Shown here piece after piece: positions 1 through 7,171 of a stretch of DNA of 13,222 nucleotides. The position numbers and the translations under genes were made by a program. Below the pieces are notes generated by a model. That model was not told where the DNA came from. It made no database searches and was given only the letters and a program-made list of their open reading frames with translations. Positions within the stretch are counted from its first letter, which is position 1; every line of letters starts with the position of its first letter. The DNA is from UBA1151 sp963579925 (GTDB lineage: Bacteria; Chloroflexota; Dehalococcoidia; Lucifugimonadales; Lucifugimonadaceae), in NCBI GenBank assembly GCA_963579925.1, contig CAUZJA010000062.1, positions 1 to 13,222 of the forward strand, written 5' to 3'.

Positions 1-114
1 ATCTTCATTTTGGGTCCCTTATTAATGTTCTGGTGTTGCTATTCAGGATATGGATGGCAGATGCGGGGTCGCTGAGATCAGGAAATACTACAGGCTGAAG
101 GGAGGATATGGGTC

Positions 115-120
115 TATACT
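115..120 (+). promoter_or_regulatory. possible -10 element upstream of the dehydrogenase gene
   Basis: TATACT matches five of six bases of the sigma-70 type -10 consensus TATAAT and lies 44 bp before the dehydrogenase ATG. No convincing -35 hexamer is seen 16-18 bp upstream (bases 92-97 read AGGCTG), so this is only a weak candidate. The rest of 1-164 contains short reading frames open from the left edge that stop at 73-75 and 96-98. Either could be the tail of an upstream gene, but nothing recognisable is encoded. Confidence 0.2.
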
Positions 121-164
121 CGCCTCAGTACAAAATTTGCACAAAAGTGAAAGGTATCTGAGAG

Positions 165-1196
165 ATGCGAGGCCTTGTTTTCACCGGTGACCGGATCGCA
201 GAGGTTAGCGATTTTGACCAGCTTGATCCCGGCCCGGGTGAGGTTCGCGTAAAGGTGCGCTCATCAGGTATGTGCGGCAGTGATCTGAACTCCTATCGCA
301 GACCAGCCGCCGAGCTTGGCGATACCTCGAAACGTCCCGGACACGAGCCGTGCGGTGAGATCGAAGCGGTTGGTGTTGGTGTAACGGAAGTGCAGATGGG
401 CGATCGCGTTATCGTGCACCACTATCTTGGTTGTGGGCACTGCCGATATTGTCGACAGGGCTACAACCAGCTGTGCTTGAACCCCGGCCCCGACAATCTC
501 TACTACGGTGGCTCAGAGCACGGCGGGCATGGCGAATCTTTAATCTGCGCGGCTCGAGTCTGCGTAAAGCTGCCTGATGAGCTTTCGTTTGATGAGGGTG
601 CGATGGTCGCCTGCGGCACTTCTACTGCCTACCTTGGCTTGCTCAAGATGGACATTTCAGGTCGCGATACGGTCGCTATATTCGGTCAGGGCCCCGTCGG
701 ATTGGCGGGGACGATGCTGGCGAAAGCGATGGGCTCTCGCGTAATCGCCGTTGATCTCTCTGACGCCCGTTTGCAACTTGGCAAGAACGCGGGTGCCGAT
801 GAGCTGGTGAACCCGAGTAATGGCGATGTAACGGAGCAGATCAAAGCGCTCACCCACGGCGAGGGCGCTGACGCTTCGCTTGAGGCGGCCGGAGCGCAGG
901 CGACGCGGAAAGCGTCATGCACATCGGTGAAAGTATTTGGACGAACCGCATGGGTTGGTGAGCAGGGTGAAGTTGTTTTGGAGCCGACGCCTGACATCAT
1001 TCATCGCCATCTGACCATCCACGGCTCATGGACTGTGAGCATGTTCGGTCTGGAAGAGACGGCGCAGTTTGTGGTCGACCGCAAAGTGCCACTCCAGAGC
1101 ATGGTCACAGAACGGGTCAACATCGAGAACGCAGTAGACGCCTACCAGCGGTTCGACAAGCAAGACACGGGCAAGATGGTGATCTCCTGGGACTAG
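165..1196 (+). CDS. zinc-dependent medium-chain alcohol/polyol dehydrogenase
   Basis: This 343-residue protein is a complete zinc-dependent MDR dehydrogenase, predicted to oxidise a secondary alcohol or polyol with NAD(H) in the cytoplasm. The catalytic zinc site is visible as Cys37 (GMCGSD), His60-Glu61 (RPGHEP) and probably Cys150 (VACGTS). The four structural-zinc cysteines are Cys90, Cys93, Cys96 and Cys104. The Rossmann glycine motif GQGPVG is at 174-179, and an acidic residue after strand 2 (Asp197, VIAVDLSD) favours NAD over NADP. Length and N-terminus are normal for threonine- or sorbitol-dehydrogenase-like members, which supports the ATG at 165; AAAGG at 150-154 could serve as ribosome binding site. 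The exact substrate cannot be read from sequence. It is the first gene of a co-directional set, 26 bp before the cohesin-like gene, though that pairing may not be functional. Confidence 0.93.
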   Translation: MRGLVFTGDRIAEVSDFDQLDPGPGEVRVKVRSSGMCGSDLNSYRRPAAELGDTSKRPGHEPCGEIEAVGVGVTEVQMGDRVIVHHYLGCGHCRYCRQGYNQLCLNPGPDNLYYGGSEHGGHGESLICAARVCVKLPDELSFDEGAMVACGTSTAYLGLLKMDISGRDTVAIFGQGPVGLAGTMLAKAMGSRVIAVDLSDARLQLGKNAGADELVNPSNGDVTEQIKALTHGEGADASLEAAGAQATRKASCTSVKVFGRTAWVGEQGEVVLEPTPDIIHRHLTIHGSWTVSMFGLEETAQFVVDRKVPLQSMVTERVNIENAVDAYQRFDKQDTGKMVISWD

Positions 1197-1222
1197 GACA
1201 GGTCGTCCTCTGGCGACCACTT

Positions 1223-2497
1223 ATGCGAATAGCGCTGCCGGTCATCATCATTGTGGCGATGGTCGCTGTGATGCTGGCTCCCGGGGCTGGAAGTGATGCG
1301 CTGGGCGCGGGGGGAGCGCTCACATTCGAGCCGGATGTGATCGTCCTCGCGAATGTTGGTGATACGGCGGAGGTCACTGTTGTGCATTCAGGGTTGGGTG
1401 AGCCGGCTGACAGTTTGCAACTCAAACTAGAACATGATGAGTCGATTTCTATATCTGGACTTTCATGCATTGAACAATTTTCAGGAGCACTCGCGATAAA
1501 TTCATCTGAAACCACATCGATTATTGACGATGGTGTTCTTCTGGGCTGCGCGCTACTCTCTGGCCCTGCGGCCGACATATCCGGGCCACTACTCAGTTTT
1601 ACGGTAGAACGACATTCCGCAGGCGATTCGATATTTCCGTTGGTAACAGATGGATTATTTCCAACCGTGTTCGGACTCGAAGGCAACCAAATTTTGGCAG
1701 GGGTGCTCGGGACCCTCACAATTCTTTCTTCGTCTCCCGCCCCAACACCCGTACCCGCCGATACTCCCACACCAATCCCAGCGGCCACCGCAGTTCCCAC
1801 GGCAACCCCGACGCCTACACCAACTCCCGCCCCAACACCCGTACCCGCCGATACTCCCACACCAACCCCAGCGGCCACCGCAGTTCCCACGGCAACCCCG
1901 ACGCCTACACCAACTCCCGCCACCCCACGCACGCCCTCGCCGGCAGCGACGCCAACACCTGTGCCGTCTCCCACGCCGACGCCCGCATCGGCACCTATCG
2001 TCACCATCACATCGGTGCCTGACCCATCCCCATCCCCCCTCCCTGCGGCCACGGTCGTCCCAACTGCCACACCAGCACCATCGACCACTGGCGCGACACC
2101 GATTGCGACACCCGCGCCACTAGCCACAGTGACATCGAATCCCATCGTGCCAACGGCAACCGTGGCAGCATCGCTGCCCGTAGTAACCACGGCTGTCCTC
2201 GGTCCCATAGCCACCGCCATCCTGGCGGCTACAAGTGGCCTCAACCCTTCGTCACCAGAGCCAACTACAGCGGCACTGGCTCCCGATATGATTTCACAGC
2301 AGCCTGAAGCAACGGCTGAGGGTCTACAGCCGGAAACAACCGAGGACCCAGCGCCCACCACTGAGATCGTTCTCGCAGAAGACACCTCTGGCGGCGGCAC
2401 ATGTAACGGGACAGACGGCGGCCTCAACATGGGCATCCTGGGAATCCTCGGCTTGCCCGCGCTAATCGGCGCACGCAAACTGAAACGCAACGGATAG
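1223..2497 (+). CDS. secreted cohesin-like domain protein with Pro/Thr linker and C-terminal sorting-type tail
   Basis: This protein is 424 residues from the ATG at 1223. A reading frame extends upstream to 1028 but would overlap the dehydrogenase, and only the 1223 start gives a signal peptide (MRIALPVIIIVAMVAVMLA). Residues about 33-168 resemble a type I cohesin: LTFEPD, then VGDTAEVTV, a hydrophobic strand pattern (LQLKLEHDE), GPLLSFTVER and a closing GTLTI strand. Residues about 170-385 form a Pro/Thr/Ala linker with a 30-residue tandem duplication, as in wall-spanning linkers. The end has Gly390-Gly392, Cys394, Gly399-Gly400, a hydrophobic stretch (about 401-417) and a basic tail (RKLKRNG), which resembles C-terminal protein-sorting signals. 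I infer a surface-attached binding protein. Its neighbour 33 bp downstream carries a dockerin and is a candidate partner. No clear Shine-Dalgarno site was seen. Confidence 0.8.
   Translation: MRIALPVIIIVAMVAVMLAPGAGSDALGAGGALTFEPDVIVLANVGDTAEVTVVHSGLGEPADSLQLKLEHDESISISGLSCIEQFSGALAINSSETTSIIDDGVLLGCALLSGPAADISGPLLSFTVERHSAGDSIFPLVTDGLFPTVFGLEGNQILAGVLGTLTILSSSPAPTPVPADTPTPIPAATAVPTATPTPTPTPAPTPVPADTPTPTPAATAVPTATPTPTPTPATPRTPSPAATPTPVPSPTPTPASAPIVTITSVPDPSPSPLPAATVVPTATPAPSTTGATPIATPAPLATVTSNPIVPTATVAASLPVVTTAVLGPIATAILAATSGLNPSSPEPTTAALAPDMISQQPEATAEGLQPETTEDPAPTTEIVLAEDTSGGGTCNGTDGGLNMGILGILGLPALIGARKLKRNG
1741..1920 (+). repeat. two-copy 90-bp tandem repeat in the Pro/Thr linker
   Basis: Bases 1741-1830 and 1831-1920 are near-identical 90-bp units (30 codons). 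The only difference I see is T at 1776 versus C at 1866, which changes Ile to Thr. Each unit encodes a stretch beginning APTPVPADTPTP and ending in a run of TP dipeptides. The near-identity indicates a recent in-frame duplication or copy-number change that lengthens the linker by 30 residues. Sequence after 1920 is similar in composition but more diverged. Confidence 0.9.
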
Positions 2498-2530
2498 TCG
2501 TCGCCGGGATCAGACCAATTACATAATGCC

Positions 2531-5500
2531 ATGAACTCAATTCCAGTCGGCAGACGGACGACAATCACGGTGGCAATTGCCGCGATTACCGCAATCCTCC
2601 TCGTGCTGATCTGGAGCGCTCCAACCACGGCCGCAGGGCCGTTTGTGGTGAATGTGACCGACGATACGAGCGACGGCGTCTGTGATGTCACACACTGCAG
2701 CCTTCGCGACGCGATTGAAGCGGTCAACGCTGCTGGTGAGCTCTCCCGGATTGAATTCGACGTTCCGGTTTCCGACCCCGGCTACTCGACATCCACTGCG
2801 ACCTTTCTTTTGCGTCCAACGTCCCCACTACCTGCCATAGACGCTGCTGTCGTGATCGATGGCTACACGCAGCCCGGCTCACTCATGAATGGCACAGCGT
2901 TGTCAGCGGGGCTCACGACGCAACTCAAGGTCGAGTTGAACGGTGCAGGCGTAAGTACGGGAACTCCGGGACTGATAATCACCTCCGGATCAAGCAACGT
3001 TAGTGGGTTGATCATTACCGGGTTTCCGGGAGAAGCCGTTCGCATTGATGGCGGAGATAGGAACCTAATATCCGGAAACTTCATTGGCGTCGGTCCCGAT
3101 GGTCAGGTCGCAAATCCGAACCTGTTTGGCGTTCGGATTATCGAATCATCTGGCAACACGATAGGTGGAATCACTACGTCTGCGGCCAATCTGATTTCGG
3201 GCAATTTGGACACCGGAATAGTTATTTCTGGTGGGTTGAGTAGTGGGAATCGGGTACTTGGCAATCTCATAGGGTCAGATCGCACTGGGGCTTCCGATCT
3301 TGGAAACGAGATCAGTGGACTCGGGATATTCGATGCCCCGAACAATCAGATTGGCGAACCAGGTGCAGGGAACGTGATTTCAGGCAACCATCGCGCTGGC
3401 ATCCAGATGTTGGGCGCTGGCTCTGACGGGAACATAGTTCAGTCGAACCTGATCGGAGTGGCATCCGGCGGAATGAACGCACTCGGCAACCTCTGGGCTG
3501 GTGTGATGATTGTTGGCGCTCCGAACAACACTATCGGTGGTTCAGGGACCGGCCTGAGTAATGTCATTTCATCAAATCAGGCGGAGGGCATTTCGATATT
3601 TGATCCTGCTTCTACCGGTAACAGGATAGAAGGCAACCTGATTGGGCTGGCCAGCGACGGCTCAACTGCGCTCGGCAACTTCCTGCAGGGCGTGGCGATC
3701 TGGGGTGATGCAACTCAGAACTTCGTGGGAGGCCTATCGGCAGATCAGGGCAACACCATTGCTGAAAATGGAGCCGGCGGAATCCGTATCGAGTCAGGGG
3801 ACAGGAATTCGATTCTGTCGAACCTCATCTACGAGAACTTCAACATAGGAATCGACCTCAACTTTGATGGCGTGACGCTCAACGACGCGATTGATTCTGA
3901 TGGTGGAGCCAACCAAACGCAGAACTTCCCGATCCTCAATAGCGCGTCGCAATGGGGTTCAGGGACGGCGGTACGAGGGACGCTGAATGCCGCTGAGTCT
4001 ACTGCGTTCACCGTCCAGTTTTTCTCAACACCCACGTGCGACATCGCTCTTCACGGTGAGGGGGATGCGCTCCTTGAGACGATTGCAGTCACAACGAACT
4101 CACAGGGTGCGGCAACGCTGGATCGCACTATCCCGGTGAGTTTGAGCGTTGGGACGTCGATCTCCGCAATCGCAACAGACGATCAGGGCAACAGCTCAGA
4201 GTTTGGCCGCTGCGTGCAGGTGATAGCTGAACCAACCACCAGCGTGGGCGGGATTATCAGTAGCAACCTGGCCGTCGGCGAGCCAATCATAGCGGCCTCG
4301 GCCGTGCTAACGGTAGAACTTGAAGGTGGCGGAACCGTGCAGGCGTCAGGTGGTGCAAACGGACGCTACTGGGTCACCGGCCTCCCGGTAGGAAAGCACG
4401 GTTTCGTGATTGATGCGGACAACCACCTGCCCGCGCGAATTACGGGCGTGGCTATAACCGGAGGGCTGCTGCGGCTCCCTAATGTGGAGCTAATAGTCGG
4501 TGACCTGGACGACACAGGAGGCATCGATATCAATGACATGCTGATCGTTGCCAGCTACTTTGGGGCGATCACCTCAACCACAACCGACTCGAGCGGTAGA
4601 CTGATCGATATTGATGGCGATGGCGTTGTGAGTATTCGCGACATTTCAAAACTGGCAACGCAGTTTGGTGTCAGCGGAGATCAGCCGTGGAGCGGCGACA
4701 CAATCTCACCCGACCCCAGATACGGCATCGTGCTGCATACGCTGGATCCCACTGAGCAGGATGAATTGCTTGCGCGTATTGGGAGTAGCTGGATATTGGA
4801 TGCGGGCTACGATCCGATTCTGCCTGCCCTGGGCGACAAAATCATGTGGGTTGGCAGTCTGGATGGGCTGAACGGCGCCGAGCCAGGTCCATCGCCGACC
4901 GAACTCGCTGAGGCGGCGAACTTGCATCGAGGCGCCACGTGGATGCTGGCGAACGAGCCAAACAGGCGCGATTCGACCTACAACGTCACCAATGTCATTG
5001 ATGAACTTCACGATTCATGGGAAGCCATCAAAGCGGCTGATCCCACCGCGCTGATAGTGAGCCCGCCAGTCTTGAATTTTCTCTTCACATGTCTCGGACA
5101 GGGATGCGGGACTTACCCCACGGGTACGGCGTGGTGGAACGAGTTTGTTTCCGAGTATCTGAACAGATACGGCGAAGAGCCGCCTATCGACATCTGGGCG
5201 ATCAACGCATATCCGCTTCTGCTGAACGATATCCCTACTGTAAATCCGGTCGTCACAACCAACCAGGTTCTGGGATTCCGGGGCTGGTTGGACAGTCGCC
5301 CTGCATCGAACGGAAAGCCAATTTGGGTCACAGAGTTCGGGGCGCAATGGGGCTACGCCGAGCGCGACCTCTTTGCCGCGGGTTGTGGGGGCTACCCAAA
5401 GCCCAAGGGAGCGTTCCAGACGGATGCGGTGAACCAGTATCTCGCGGATGTCTATGACTGGTTCGAGACCAACGCAACCCAGTACAACATTCAGCGCTGG

Positions 5501-5644
5501 TTCCAGTACATCGCCTACCAGGACACCTCCACCTGTAACGCAGACGCCTACGCTGGCCCAACCCTCTTCGAAGGCCCGGCCACAGACGCAGCCCTCACAC
5601 CGGCTGGTGAACTTTTCCGAGACCGCATCGTGGGCATGAAGTAG
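2531..5644 (+). CDS. secreted CSLREA/beta-helix protein with internal dockerin and C-terminal glycosidase domain
   Basis: This 1037-residue modular secreted protein opens with a signal peptide (1-35, cleavage likely after TTAA). A CSLREA-type N-terminal motif follows (CSLRDAIEAVNA, 56-67). About 140-450 is a parallel beta-helix with recurring ISGN and GNLIG rungs. About 465-562 is the Ig-like segment usual in such proteins (PTCD, ATDDQGNSSEFGRC). About 570-655 resembles a carboxypeptidase regulatory domain. Residues 657-714 form a type-I-like dockerin with two F-hands: Asp658/Asp660/Asp669, and Asp693/Asp695/Asp697/Asp704. About 730-1037 looks like a clan-A TIM-barrel glycosidase, with acid/base Glu809 (LANEPN) and nucleophile Glu935 (WVTEFG). 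I infer an extracellular polysaccharide-acting enzyme docked to a cohesin, possibly the product of the gene 33 bp upstream. The GH family and substrate are undetermined. No strong ribosome binding site was seen. Confidence 0.85.
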   Translation: MNSIPVGRRTTITVAIAAITAILLVLIWSAPTTAAGPFVVNVTDDTSDGVCDVTHCSLRDAIEAVNAAGELSRIEFDVPVSDPGYSTSTATFLLRPTSPLPAIDAAVVIDGYTQPGSLMNGTALSAGLTTQLKVELNGAGVSTGTPGLIITSGSSNVSGLIITGFPGEAVRIDGGDRNLISGNFIGVGPDGQVANPNLFGVRIIESSGNTIGGITTSAANLISGNLDTGIVISGGLSSGNRVLGNLIGSDRTGASDLGNEISGLGIFDAPNNQIGEPGAGNVISGNHRAGIQMLGAGSDGNIVQSNLIGVASGGMNALGNLWAGVMIVGAPNNTIGGSGTGLSNVISSNQAEGISIFDPASTGNRIEGNLIGLASDGSTALGNFLQGVAIWGDATQNFVGGLSADQGNTIAENGAGGIRIESGDRNSILSNLIYENFNIGIDLNFDGVTLNDAIDSDGGANQTQNFPILNSASQWGSGTAVRGTLNAAESTAFTVQFFSTPTCDIALHGEGDALLETIAVTTNSQGAATLDRTIPVSLSVGTSISAIATDDQGNSSEFGRCVQVIAEPTTSVGGIISSNLAVGEPIIAASAVLTVELEGGGTVQASGGANGRYWVTGLPVGKHGFVIDADNHLPARITGVAITGGLLRLPNVELIVGDLDDTGGIDINDMLIVASYFGAITSTTTDSSGRLIDIDGDGVVSIRDISKLATQFGVSGDQPWSGDTISPDPRYGIVLHTLDPTEQDELLARIGSSWILDAGYDPILPALGDKIMWVGSLDGLNGAEPGPSPTELAEAANLHRGATWMLANEPNRRDSTYNVTNVIDELHDSWEAIKAADPTALIVSPPVLNFLFTCLGQGCGTYPTGTAWWNEFVSEYLNRYGEEPPIDIWAINAYPLLLNDIPTVNPVVTTNQVLGFRGWLDSRPASNGKPIWVTEFGAQWGYAERDLFAAGCGGYPKPKGAFQTDAVNQYLADVYDWFETNATQYNIQRWFQYIAYQDTSTCNADAYAGPTLFEGPATDAALTPAGELFRDRIVGMK

Positions 5645-5664
5645 CAGTGTGACCACCGAGACGT

Positions 5665-5687
5665 GGGGGCACATGGCGTGTGCCTCC
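5665..5687. terminator. bidirectional hairpin between convergent genes
   Basis: GGGGGCACA (5665-5673) pairs with TGTGCCTCC (5679-5687) across a five-base loop, giving a 9-bp stem with one G-U wobble. It sits 20 bp after the glycosidase stop on the + strand and 9 bp after the GNAT stop on the - strand, so it can serve both convergent transcripts. No strong T-tract follows on either side, so the termination strength is uncertain. Confidence 0.6.
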
Positions 5688-5696
5688 CTTAGTCAC

Positions 5697-6167
5697 CTAC
5701 TCATCCAGCAAATACCGCTTGTACCCGCGCCCCGTATGCACAAACTCCAGACCCTCGTAGAACGGATACGCGTCACTGGTCGCAACGTCAGATATCAGGT
5801 GCAGCTTGTATGCCCCGGCTTTCCGCGCCACATCCAGCGCGTGCTGAACCAGCTTTGAGCCCACGCCGTGCCCGCGATGATTTGAGTCCACAACCACGTT
5901 CTCCAACTCCGCCATCGCTGCACCTCGATGACGCAGAGTTGGCTGGATAATGAGCGTTACCGTGCCAACAACTTGCCCGCCAAGCACGGCCACCAGAAGA
6001 TGCTGACCACTTCGCATCATCCTGTCCCAGGCTGAGTCCACCCACGGCTCGTTGGCACTCGAGTCTCGATCTGACCCCGACTCAAGCGCGTCGCCGTAGA
6101 GATTCAGAATCGTCGATACATCGCCACGTTCCACTGGCCTGATTTCCACCGAATCACTCGTACTCAT
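5697..6167 (-). CDS. GNAT family N-acetyltransferase
   Basis: This is a 156-residue GCN5-related acetyltransferase, predicted to transfer acetyl from acetyl-CoA to an unidentified amine. The hallmark motif A is clear: strand 4 (ELENVVVDSNH, 87-97) followed by the acetyl-CoA pyrophosphate loop RGHGVG (98-103) and helix SKLVQHALDVA. The late FYEGLEF motif (136-142) carries the usual Tyr of the fold. The frame extends upstream to 6287, but the protein family pattern begins at MSTSDSVEIRPVERGDV. The ATG at 6167 is therefore preferred, giving a typical single-domain length. It is convergent with the glycosidase gene and divergent from the beta-propeller gene. The substrate cannot be inferred. Confidence 0.88.
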   Translation of the reverse strand: MSTSDSVEIRPVERGDVSTILNLYGDALESGSDRDSSANEPWVDSAWDRMMRSGQHLLVAVLGGQVVGTVTLIIQPTLRHRGAAMAELENVVVDSNHRGHGVGSKLVQHALDVARKAGAYKLHLISDVATSDAYPFYEGLEFVHTGRGYKRYLLDE

Positions 6168-6319
6168 CGCACACACAGTCCCATCGCGGCCCAAGGCCAG
6201 CTTGTTTGTGAATCTGGGTGGATGGTACATGCAGCGATCACCCCACAGTGGACAGAAACCAGCTAAGATGCCGCCGCACCTGATCACAGCACAGAATCAC
6301 ATCACAGGAGACCTTGCGA
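6168..6319. promoter_or_regulatory. divergent intergenic region
   Basis: This 152-bp spacer lies between the starts of the leftward GNAT gene and the rightward beta-propeller gene, so it should hold promoters for both. A TAAGAT hexamer near 6266 could be a -10 for the rightward gene, but no well-spaced -35 was found. No clear operator palindrome was seen. Confidence 0.35.
6306..6310 (+). promoter_or_regulatory. Shine-Dalgarno site deciding the beta-propeller start
   Basis: AGGAG ends nine bases before the ATG at 6320. An alternative in-frame TTG at 6314 would be only three bases from it, too close for normal initiation. The site therefore favours 6320 as the start. Confidence 0.65.
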
Positions 6320-7030
6320 ATGGCTCACGCAAACAAGATAGCCGACACCATCCAGATGTTCATGGCTCCAGGTCCCAAGCCAAATGGACTGCAAGCTGCC
6401 GACGACGGACTATGGATAATCGACCAGGGTGATGAGCACATCTACAAGGTCGACTGGAAGACCGGCGAAACGCTGGTTGATGCCCCAACAGAATCAGTGA
6501 CACCCAGCGGCATCACAATTGGCGATGAGCTCGTCTGGATCGCCTCAACCGGCAGCAACGAGATAATCGCAGTCGATCCGATCACCGGTAAAACCGCGCA
6601 GAAGTACGAATCACCCGGAGCGGGCGTCAGCGCGACGCATGAGCATCGCGGGCCTGGTGAACCGAGACCTGAAACCGGCGACCACGGGCTGGAGTGGAAA
6701 GACGGCCATATCTATATCGCATCTCCGCCATCGCAGTACGTCCACGTGATGGACGTCTCAACCTGGAAGGAAGTCCACCGCTTCAAGGCTCCGGGCTACC
6801 GAGTACACGGCATTGCGTGGGCCAAAGAAGAGGGCACCATGTGGACGGCCGACACTTCCGCTGGCATCGTTAGCCGGTTACGGGTGGAAGACAGCCGTTG
6901 CTACGACGTGTTCAGAGTCCTGCACCCCCTCCAGGTCCACGGTATGACCATCAAGGACAACATCCTCTGGTACGCCGACGACCGCGGCCCAATTGGCCGC
7001 TTTGACGTGGACATGACGCCGGACTTCTAG
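6320..7030 (+). CDS. small soluble beta-propeller (YVTN/SMP-30-like) protein
   Basis: This is a 236-residue protein from the ATG at 6320. It consists of repeated propeller blades: GLWIIDQGDEHIYKVDWKTG, LVWIASTGSNEIIAVDPITG, HIYIASPPSQYVHVMDVSTW, TMWTADTSAGIVSRL and ILWYADDRGPIGRFD. Each has the strand order hydrophobic-W/I-A/D followed by an I/V-x-x-x-D turn that is typical of NHL/YVTN/PQQ-like propellers. About five to six blades are visible, so it is short for the class. There is no signal peptide or membrane segment, suggesting a cytoplasmic location. The His-rich segment THEHRGPGEPRPETGDHG (about 110-127) between blades could bind metal or substrate, but that is speculation. Homologous short propellers are usually of unknown function, and no enzymatic role is assigned. 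Confidence 0.8.
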   Translation: MAHANKIADTIQMFMAPGPKPNGLQAADDGLWIIDQGDEHIYKVDWKTGETLVDAPTESVTPSGITIGDELVWIASTGSNEIIAVDPITGKTAQKYESPGAGVSATHEHRGPGEPRPETGDHGLEWKDGHIYIASPPSQYVHVMDVSTWKEVHRFKAPGYRVHGIAWAKEEGTMWTADTSAGIVSRLRVEDSRCYDVFRVLHPLQVHGMTIKDNILWYADDRGPIGRFDVDMTPDF

Positions 7031-7119
7031 GCGGTCAATTAACGCTCACTTCCCCGATTATGAGCGCATCGTGTTTCGTGCTAAGAAGGACGGGATTCAA
7101 ACCTGCCCTACCATTTTGG

Positions 7120-7141
7120 GCGCGTGGTAAAGATACCGCGC
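7120..7141 (+). other. imperfect hairpin in the propeller-kinase spacer
   Basis: GCGC (7120-7123) and GGTA (7126-7129) pair with TACC and GCGC (7134-7141) around a four-base loop, with a two-base bulge on the left arm. It lies about 90 bp after the propeller stop and 30 bp before the preferred kinase ATG. There is no T-tract, so it may be a weak terminator, a leader structure or chance. Nothing else was recognised in 7031-7171. Confidence 0.25.
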
Positions 7142-7171
7142 TCACCTAACTTGGCTTATCATGCCCGGACT

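Noticed and set aside
1028..1222. 65-codon upstream extension of the cohesin-like protein
   Set aside because: It overlaps the end of the dehydrogenase in another frame, shows no protein-like pattern, and would bury the signal peptide that starts at 1223.
1117..2727. 536-codon reading frame on the - strand
   Set aside because: Its long GVGVGVG runs are the complement of the Pro/Thr linker codons. It has no domain, and it overlaps two well-supported + strand genes.
5015..5674. 219-codon reading frame on the - strand opposite the glycosidase domain
   Set aside because: It is antisense to conserved catalytic sequence, shows no recognisable motif, and arises from codon bias of the + strand gene.
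7070..7120. tRNA-like fragment on the - strand (GGTTTGAATCC followed by a possible acceptor end)
   Set aside because: The putative T-stem has a mismatch, the T-loop lacks the conserved C, and no anticodon arm, D arm or matching 5' acceptor strand is found, so chance resemblance is more likely.
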